7,293 nt of DNA, taken from contig PBXF01000018.1 in NCBI GenBank assembly GCA_002727515.1, forward strand, positions 1-7,293, in the 5' to 3' direction. The stretch comes from Methanobacteriota archaeon. Lineage in GTDB: Archaea; Thermoplasmatota; Poseidoniia; Poseidoniales; Poseidoniaceae. A program made the translations under genes and the position numbers. Below are positions 1 through 5,700 of this stretch, piece after piece; within the stretch, counting starts at the first letter, position 1, and every line of letters begins with the position of its first letter. The notes under the pieces were generated by a model. The model was not told where the DNA came from. It worked only from the letters and a program-made list of their open reading frames with translations, and searched no databases.

Positions 1-149
1 ATGGTCCAAGCGTCCTCTTCTGAGAGTTCACCTTGTTCTGGCATTGGTACTTGCTCAATTGCAATACTTGCCATAATTCTTAGCCTTTCCTCAGAAAGGT
101 CGTCGGACTTTTCACTGGACCTATCACTGTTTCCAAACGGCCATGCCAT
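1..149 (-). CDS. 5' part of an unrecognised acidic soluble protein (runs off the window edge)
   Basis: Reading from ATG at 149 gives 49 complete codons with no stop before the window edge, starting MAWPFGNSDRSSEKSDDLSE and continuing through EERLRIMASIAIEQVP to SEEDAWT. The start is chosen because GGAGGG (162-157) lies 7 nt upstream. The nearby ATGs at 153 and 144 share another frame that stops after a few codons. The visible part is hydrophilic and acidic, has no membrane segment or signal peptide, and contains a short amphipathic helix-like stretch (LSEERLRIMASIAIEQV). I do not recognise the family. Its place directly after two archaellins is where accessory archaellum genes (arlC/D/E, arlF, arlG) often sit in Euryarchaeota, so an archaellum accessory protein is a reasonable guess from position alone. 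The stem-loop between it and the archaellin suggests a lower or separately set expression level. Confidence 0.7.
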   Translation of the reverse strand, partial: MAWPFGNSDRSSEKSDDLSEERLRIMASIAIEQVPMPEQGELSEEDAWT

Positions 150-156
150 GCATGTA

Positions 157-162
157 CCCTCC
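157..162 (-). promoter_or_regulatory. Ribosome binding site (GGAGGG) for the gene starting at 149
   Basis: On the minus strand GGAGGG ends 7 nt before ATG 149, a normal archaeal Shine-Dalgarno distance. It decides between three closely spaced ATGs (153, 149, 144), only one of which opens a long frame. Confidence 0.65.
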
Positions 163-173
163 ACGACCTGAAA

Positions 174-201
174 TCTCCGGGGTTGGAATCAACCCCGAAG
201 A
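174..201 (-). terminator. Stem-loop after the archaellin pair: candidate partial terminator or mRNA 3'-end stabiliser
   Basis: The 8-base arms CGGGGTTG and CAACCCCG (178-185 and 190-197) are perfect inverted complements around a 4-nt loop. In minus-strand RNA the pairing extends outward by a U-G wobble and three more pairs, giving a 12-bp stem with an AUUC loop. It begins 3 nt after the archaellin TGA and is followed by only three U residues, so it is weak as a classical U-tract terminator. It ends 12 nt before the ribosome binding site of the next gene. Inference: it lets abundant archaellin message end or be protected here while a minority reads through to the downstream gene. It could also sequester no more than structure and simply be an RNA-processing signal. 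Confidence 0.6.
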
Positions 202-204
202 AAA

Positions 205-936
205 TCAGACCAGATCGGAACCGAATGCTTTGTCAGTAATAGTTAGAGTTTCGTAAGTTGAACCGCCACCTTCGATGTGAATCCACAATGTGATTTCATC
301 GTTGATGTTTTGGTCACCTATTCCACAATCGTTACCAGTGTTTCCACCTGCTGCGTCAAGATCCATCATAATGACGTAGTTTTCGCCTGGGTTGATGAAC
401 ATAGCCTCTCTTGAGTTGTCGTCACCATCTCCACCGCCAACTGCATCAACATCTCCGAAATCTCCATCAGAAGTGTCATCGGTTGCACCCATGAACTCTT
501 CAGGGTATGCGAAGTTTCTGGCGTCGTCGTCAGTATTGTCACCGTCTCCGAAGAACGCTGCAATGAACTGATAACCTGCGTTATCAGCGGCTTCATCAAG
601 AATCCCGTCACCATCTGGGTCACGGTTTGTACAAGCGACTTGCCATGCAATGTCTCTTACATCTAATACGTCACTACCTGGACTGGATTCAAAGTACATG
701 AATACTTCATCATTATCTTGTACAACTACTTTCTTTACTGCAATTTTACCTGCAATTTCTCTTTGTGTGTCAGAACCTGTTTGTTGTGCGTTTTGTTGTA
801 GTTTTTCACCAGTTTGGATAATAACTGCTGAAGCTACTGCAGCAACTAAGATTAGAGCAATGAATACAATCATTGCACCAATTCCGATTGCACCGGATTC
901 AGATTCCTTGTTTCCTCTGTAAATATTATTCTTCAT
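205..936 (-). CDS. arlB: Archaellin (archaeal flagellin), second of the tandem pair
   Basis: This is a structural subunit of the archaellum filament, secreted and assembled at the cell surface after leader removal by the preflagellin peptidase. From ATG 936 it is 243 residues: a short hydrophilic leader, a likely cleavage after Gly15 (ESG|AIGIG), then the ~20-residue hydrophobic helix that forms the filament core, followed by QTGEKLQQNAQQTGSDTQ. The rest is a β-rich, very acidic outer domain. It carries a DPDGDGILDEAADN loop at about 106-119 that resembles Ca-binding thrombospondin type-3 loops, and two cysteines (about 102 and 204). The end has the I.I.GGG.T.E.L pattern shared with the neighbouring archaellin. 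There are no N-X-S/T sequons. The start at 936 is preferred over ATG 939 and GTG 945 because GAGGTG (948-943) lies 6 nt upstream and would include the GTG. The family call is strong; the copy number or type letter is not determinable. Confidence 0.93.
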   Translation of the reverse strand: MKNNIYRGNKESESGAIGIGAMIVFIALILVAAVASAVIIQTGEKLQQNAQQTGSDTQREIAGKIAVKKVVVQDNDEVFMYFESSPGSDVLDVRDIAWQVACTNRDPDGDGILDEAADNAGYQFIAAFFGDGDNTDDDARNFAYPEEFMGATDDTSDGDFGDVDAVGGGDGDDNSREAMFINPGENYVIMMDLDAAGGNTGNDCGIGDQNINDEITLWIHIEGGGSTYETLTITDKAFGSDLV

Positions 937-942
937 CATTAA

Positions 943-948
943 CACCTC
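943..948 (-). promoter_or_regulatory. Ribosome binding site (GAGGTG) overlapping the upstream archaellin stop codon
   Basis: Minus-strand TGAGGTG at 949-943 contains the TGA of the upstream archaellin (949-947) and the Shine-Dalgarno of the next one. It is 6 nt from ATG 936. The GTG inside it makes a spurious longer start at 945 possible on paper. The arrangement points to co-transcription and translational coupling of the two archaellins. Confidence 0.75.
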
Positions 949-1696
949 AAATAATTAGAGCACCCTCATCAATGCTTGTGTACGATAGAATTTCTTCAGT
1001 TGTACCTCCACCTACGATGGAAATCAATAGGTTGTGCTTTTCGTTTAGAACAGGGTTGCATTCGCCTTGAGCCATGTTTGGTTCGTCAGGAGAGTGTCCT
1101 GCACCTGTTTCATCATCTGCGGATGTTTTTAGTGTGACCATGTAAACACTCGCTGGATTTAGAGTGTCATCGTCATCATCTGCTGCGCCATCGTTATCAG
1201 CGTCTTCTAACTTTTCACTACCGTCTACATTGACAGTATCCAAGTTCATTGTCGCTTGTGGCACGTTACCTTGTTGGTTCAGATTTGCATCAAACCCGTC
1301 AAAGGAACCCCACACTCTTTGTGTGTTTCCACCATTGTCTTGACATGTAATTGACCAAGACACTTGGCTTTCTAGTACAGGTTCACTTCCGGCTGCTAGT
1401 TCGTAAACTAGGGTAATACAGCGGTCTTCTTCATCATCAGTCGTTACGTCACCGTCAGAGTCACCATCACAATCTGATTGGTCTCCAACCCACGCAGCGA
1501 TAATGGTTACTTTTCCACCGATTTCTTCCTGTGTATCAGAACCAGTTTGCTGGGCATTCTGTTGCAACTTTTCACCCGTTTGGATGATAACTGCGCTCGC
1601 GACTGCGGCAACCAGGATCAGAGCAATGAATACAATCATTGCACCAATACCGATTGAACCCCAATCGTTATTTTCGTTCATTCTTCTTTCTTGCAT
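947..1696 (-). CDS. arlB: Archaellin (archaeal flagellin), first of the tandem pair
   Basis: This is an archaellum filament subunit of 249 residues from ATG 1696. It has a hydrophilic leader (MQERRMNENNDWG), a probable cleavage after Gly13 before SIGIG, then the hydrophobic assembly helix. Its 42 residues from IGIG to SDTQ are identical to those of the other archaellin. The outer domain is divergent and extremely acidic, with two Asp-rich loops (about residues 72-91 and 165-177, the second DADNDGAADDDDD) and four cysteines (about 76, 93, 118, 213). It ends with the conserved I.I.GGG.T.E.L pattern. No N-X-S/T sequon is present. GTG 1705 would add three residues but lies inside the ribosome binding site AGGTG; AGGTG is 6 nt from ATG 1696. 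The gene is the first of the archaellin pair, preceded by an 87-nt gap with an A-rich leader, and 10 nt separate its stop from the next start. Confidence 0.93.
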   Translation of the reverse strand: MQERRMNENNDWGSIGIGAMIVFIALILVAAVASAVIIQTGEKLQQNAQQTGSDTQEEIGGKVTIIAAWVGDQSDCDGDSDGDVTTDDEEDRCITLVYELAAGSEPVLESQVSWSITCQDNGGNTQRVWGSFDGFDANLNQQGNVPQATMNLDTVNVDGSEKLEDADNDGAADDDDDTLNPASVYMVTLKTSADDETGAGHSPDEPNMAQGECNPVLNEKHNLLISIVGGGTTEEILSYTSIDEGALII

Positions 1697-1783
1697 TTTT
1701 TTCACCTTTTTTGTTTTTTTTTGTTTTTTTCGTATCTCTACAGTCCTCCCCGACCAGCAGTGCTAATGCAGGGTGGAAAATGA
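1697..1783 (-). promoter_or_regulatory. Archaellin leader: A-rich untranslated region with ribosome binding site, promoter possible
   Basis: This 87-nt gap is the only non-coding stretch upstream of the archaellins in the window. In the minus-strand sense its last ~34 nt (1730-1697) are runs of A broken by single C residues, then AGGTG (1707-1703) 6 nt before ATG 1696. The upstream part (1783-1731) is mixed sequence with a G-rich patch, GGTCGGGGAGG. I see no clear BRE or TATA box at the distance expected for a short leader, and no strong hairpin. An unstructured A-rich leader would favour efficient ribosome entry, as expected for an abundant filament protein. Whether transcription starts here or reads through from the upstream genes is open. 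Confidence 0.55.
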
Positions 1784-2752
1784 TTAGGCTCTGGATTCAC
1801 CTCCATCGCCCATGTCTATGATGAGTGGCATACTGATTACACCTACTTCATCTGGTGATAACTTCTCAATCAATGGTAACTTTTCAGTTTTGTATCCCGG
1901 TGGCAACCATGGCTGTAATATCATATCACGGATAGTTTCCATGCTTCTATTTTGGATTCTCATTGTAACATCGACCTTACCAGCTGAAATCTCATAACCA
2001 GTCTGTATCGATATCTTTCTTGAAAGTGGAACTTCGTCCATTGCGAATCTTAATCCTGGTTTGATGTCAAATCTGACCAATATCACATCGCCTGGCCTCA
2101 TTATTGGTAAATCGATGGATTCAGGGTAACATTGCCATTCGTGAGGAACTGGTGGTTGTAATCGCATTTCAGGTATAGGTCTCGAACCATCATTGCAGAT
2201 TCTAAGAATAAGCACACCGGTCTCTCCACCTGCAGGCCATCTAGTATCGATGCCAATCCAGAAGTTTCTGAACAGGAACGGATTCAATGCGACTGCTGAG
2301 TCTACAACTAGGTCACCAATTAATTGTTGAACCTCTTCTGCAGCATATGCAACATCACCTAAGTTAGCAGCTCCTGTTGCATTCTTTAGCCTCCTTAGAA
2401 CAACTTCTAATTCAGCTTCTTGGATTGTTTTTTCTTTCAACAATCGATTTAGCATTGCAATATTTCTTCGTAATTCCATTACGTCTTCTTCAACTTTCCC
2501 AAGTGTCTTTTCGGCTCGCTTTACGGACTTTTTGGCTTTGTACAACTTATGTTGTTCAAGATTTAATCTAGCATCAACGATATCGTATTCTGTTGATTCT
2601 AGCGACGAATCTCCTGAAGAGACGCCGTAGACTATGTGTTCGAGTTCTCTACTTGCTCTAATCAATCTGTCAGCGCTAGTTTGAGACTCGCGGATTGCTT
2701 TTCTAGCATCATCAAGGTCAGTCGCTCCGACTTGAGTTTCTTCTTCACTCAT
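1784..2752 (-). CDS. Coiled-coil protein with two C-terminal β-sandwich-like domains; function unknown
   Basis: The protein is 322 residues from ATG 2752, with no signal peptide or membrane helix, so it is probably cytoplasmic. Residues ~12-150 are highly charged and helical with heptad-like spacing (ADRLIRASRELEHIV, then the Lys/Glu-rich LYKAKKSVKRAEKTLGKVEE and LRRLKNATGAANL). Residues ~165-250 and ~255-315 look like two β-sandwiches, each with the N-G or N-R-S turn and Pro-rich strands seen in CARDB/NEW3-like and adaptin-ear-like folds (LRICNDGSRPIPEMRLQPP; MRIQNRSMETIRDMILQPWL). I cannot name a family. ATG 2752 is chosen because GGAGGTGA (2765-2758) lies 5 nt upstream; a start at 2797 would put 15 residues ahead of this site. 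It overlaps the stop of the giant membrane protein gene by 8 nt, which suggests coupled synthesis and possibly a physical partnership with that protein's cytoplasmic tail. Confidence 0.85.
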   Translation of the reverse strand: MSEEETQVGATDLDDARKAIRESQTSADRLIRASRELEHIVYGVSSGDSSLESTEYDIVDARLNLEQHKLYKAKKSVKRAEKTLGKVEEDVMELRRNIAMLNRLLKEKTIQEAELEVVLRRLKNATGAANLGDVAYAAEEVQQLIGDLVVDSAVALNPFLFRNFWIGIDTRWPAGGETGVLILRICNDGSRPIPEMRLQPPVPHEWQCYPESIDLPIMRPGDVILVRFDIKPGLRFAMDEVPLSRKISIQTGYEISAGKVDVTMRIQNRSMETIRDMILQPWLPPGYKTEKLPLIEKLSPDEVGVISMPLIIDMGDGGESRA

Positions 2753-5700
2753 TTCGCTCACCTCCCATTGATTCCGCCTCATCAATGAATAAATCATCTA
2801 GATCTACTCCTATTAAATTGTCATGTGCATTTTCTTCCAATGGTTGGTCAACGGTTATTTCCGAAGATAAATCTTGTAAGTTTAAGTCTCTTGTCAAATC
2901 ATCATGCATAGGAGCCATGTCTTGTTCTTCAATAATCGTTGAAGGTTCTGCATTGGCTTCTGTATACATGTCTTGAGAATTGTCATCCTCAAACAATACA
3001 TTTGTTTCTTGGTCCCAGTTCGCGACTTCGATTGGTGAGGCTTCTCCCTCAGCCGCAACAGATGGTTTTGGCTTGGAAATCAAAGAGGAAATATCTAGGC
3101 CTTCGCTAGCCAATTCTGTTAGCAATCTTGCTGGATCTCCTAAGTCTCTTTCGATCCTACTTGCCTGAATTTCTACCTCAGTCAAACGACCATATAGTGA
3201 ACCATACAATCTGTTAGCATTCCATATCAAGAACACAACACCAACAATAACAACCAAGAGATAGCCAACCAGCGAAACAATATTTTCTGAGGATGAACTT
3301 AGTTGTGGCGGGAATCCTAGAATTACCCCTATCATGCCCAAAACAGGCATTGCAAGAATAACTGACAATTGCCTCTTAGCATTGGATAGAACCTCATAGT
3401 GGTCACTGTATAGGGTACTTACTCCTTTTCTAGCGCGTTGGTAATCTTCGTGAATCAATTGGAATTCAACACTGGATTTCCAAGTCATAGTCCAAACCAA
3501 AATCGCAGCTAGCACCAGGATGAATGGACCCCACCATGTAAGATTCATCAGATGGAAGGCAAACCCAAGGGAAAGAACTCCTGAATATGTTGCAGCGAGT
3601 CGGAATTTGTCATTTTGTCCCACAAGACGAAGAAGAACTACAGAAAGCACAATCAAGCCAAGCGTTGCAATGAATGTAATTCCGATATTAGGCGACCACG
3701 ACTCGACTTCTCCATCAAGTCTGAAGGTCTTCGTGGTAGCATTTTCATCATTAGCCCAGTTATATTTCGTAAGAACAACGTCACAAGATACGTCAGAGGA
3801 TTGAGTCCACCAATCTAATTCATCAGTTGTTACTTCCCATTCAAGGTCGAGTACTTTTTCAGTGCTCAAGTATTCAGTTTCGAGTAACGCTGGTTCTTTT
3901 ACTTCGACTCCATCGCAGATCAATTCTACAGAAACTTTTCTTGCCATCGCTGTCCCATCATTTTGTAATGTTGCAGTAATTTTGGAATCTACTCCTTCTA
4001 ACAGTTCACCATCTTCAAAGGATAAGTTCACAACTGTTGGTATCGAAACTGAGTCAAAAGCGAATCTGAAAGTTGCATTTGTTGCCTCTTGGAAGTTGTT
4101 ATTTTCGTTTGGATGGTACAAATGGAATGTTAGATCATAGCCATCATTTGGTAAAATATTGGGTCTGTCAGGAGGATTGATGATAATATTCAACTTATTT
4201 GTCTGCCATTCATATGCTTCTTTTGCAGGTAAAGTCACGACGTTGGAGTGATCACCATTTTCACAATCATTAGTCATATTAAATTCATGAACTACTCCTT
4301 CAACATCAATAGCAAAAGACCAGTCAACATCTTCAGGCACATTTTGTAGATTGGAAGGGTCTAGTAATCGCTCTGCGGCACACAACTCGAGCATGTATGC
4401 CACATCCCCACCTGCTCCTCCTATTGGAATGTGTTCGTAATCTATCGTTTCTGTTAGATTTGAGTTATCTTCGGATGGCTCGAATATGTAATCTTGGTAA
4501 TTGAATAACCTCGACATCTTTAGTGATGTTTGAGCAACAGTAGTGCCAGATACTTCTGGATCGTCAGGCGTCATGGTTAGCCTTAGTTCTGCTTCAAGAA
4601 GTAAACTTGGATCCATCTCAATCCCTAGAACCTGGAATCTTATCTCCACTGGAACACCTACCAGCAGTGTTTCACTATCATTGGCCGTAACCTCCCAGGC
4701 AGTAGAAGGTATGTTGAGCCCAGGTTTCAGAATTTCATAATCAAGGTCGATTATGACATCTTTGTTTCCAACATTTGTTAGGGTGAAAACCCAGTCTCTA
4801 CCTTGACCTGTATGGAAGAACATCTCTTCTTGCCAGTTATTTATCTCAACGATGAATATTGGTGCTACTTTTAATTCGATAGTTCTCCCAGCAAGGAACT
4901 CATCTGTGCCGGCCTTGTATAGAGAGATTGTAACATCGTGTATATCCCCGTTTGCTAATGGGTAGTCGCCTCCCAGGGCTGGCACTTCAATCGTTAATTG
5001 ATTGCCTACAGTGCCATTGATAGGTATGTCCAGGGTATATTTTTCCCAAGTGCTACTCCAATTGCCTTCCACAACAGCGGTTACATCCAATAATTCCTGT
5101 GTGTTACCATTGTTACCAAATGTGACATTTATTGTCTGGTTAACCCCTGGGGTAACGTCAACCGTAGGGTTATCGACATTGATTGTCAACTCGTAATCAG
5201 CGGAGATGTTCGCTACGATTGATGCAGAGAGATTCATTCCGTTGTCTGCTTCAACCCATACCGTAACCATATGGAATTCATCAGCACTTGCTTCTGAATC
5301 TGGATTTAGTCTGATTTTCACTGAATCTTTGAAACCAGGTGCTACCACAAGTTGGCTTGCAGATTCTAGATTAAAGTCAACATCATTAGACAAACTAGCA
5401 TCTAGCCAAACGGAGTATGTTGTGATTACGTTACCTGTATTATTTATGAAAACCCTGGTCATTGGTTTTTCATATGGAGACAAGTCAATTGTGTGATTTG
5501 TAGGCTCCAACTTGAAGTTAACAGATTCTTCAACTCTTATCATTAATGTCTTGACCGAAAGTAAATCTCCTGTTTCACTGTGTTCCACCCTAATTGTTAG
5601 TGGCTGGAATGTATCAGCGGGAGCTTGTGGATCAGTGGTTATTTTCAAACTGATATTTTCTATATGTTCGTCACCTGTTGTTGGGTGATCATACATTGCT

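Noticed and set aside
366..650. 94-codon open frame on the minus strand within the archaellin
   Set aside because: It lies fully inside the archaellin in another frame, has no ribosome binding site, and its composition reads as a frame-shifted Asp-rich gene.
1703..1730. T-runs on the plus strand as a transcription terminator
   Set aside because: They would only act on plus-strand transcripts, and no plus-strand gene ends here; in the sense of the archaellins they are A-runs.
1731..1783. Stem-loop or small leader peptide in the gap before the archaellins
   Set aside because: Only 3-4 bp pairings can be drawn, and the SD-like GGGGAGG is not followed by a start codon before the archaellin.
1503..1821. 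Plus-strand open frames across the archaellin start and A-rich leader
   Set aside because: They are antisense shadows; the Phe-rich stretches are just the complement of the A-rich leader, and no initiation signals precede them.
2753..2797. Longer start for the coiled-coil protein (MIYSLMRRNQ...)
   Set aside because: The strong GGAGGTGA at 2765-2758 precedes ATG 2752 by 5 nt, and the extra residues are the shifted reading of the neighbouring gene's acidic tail.
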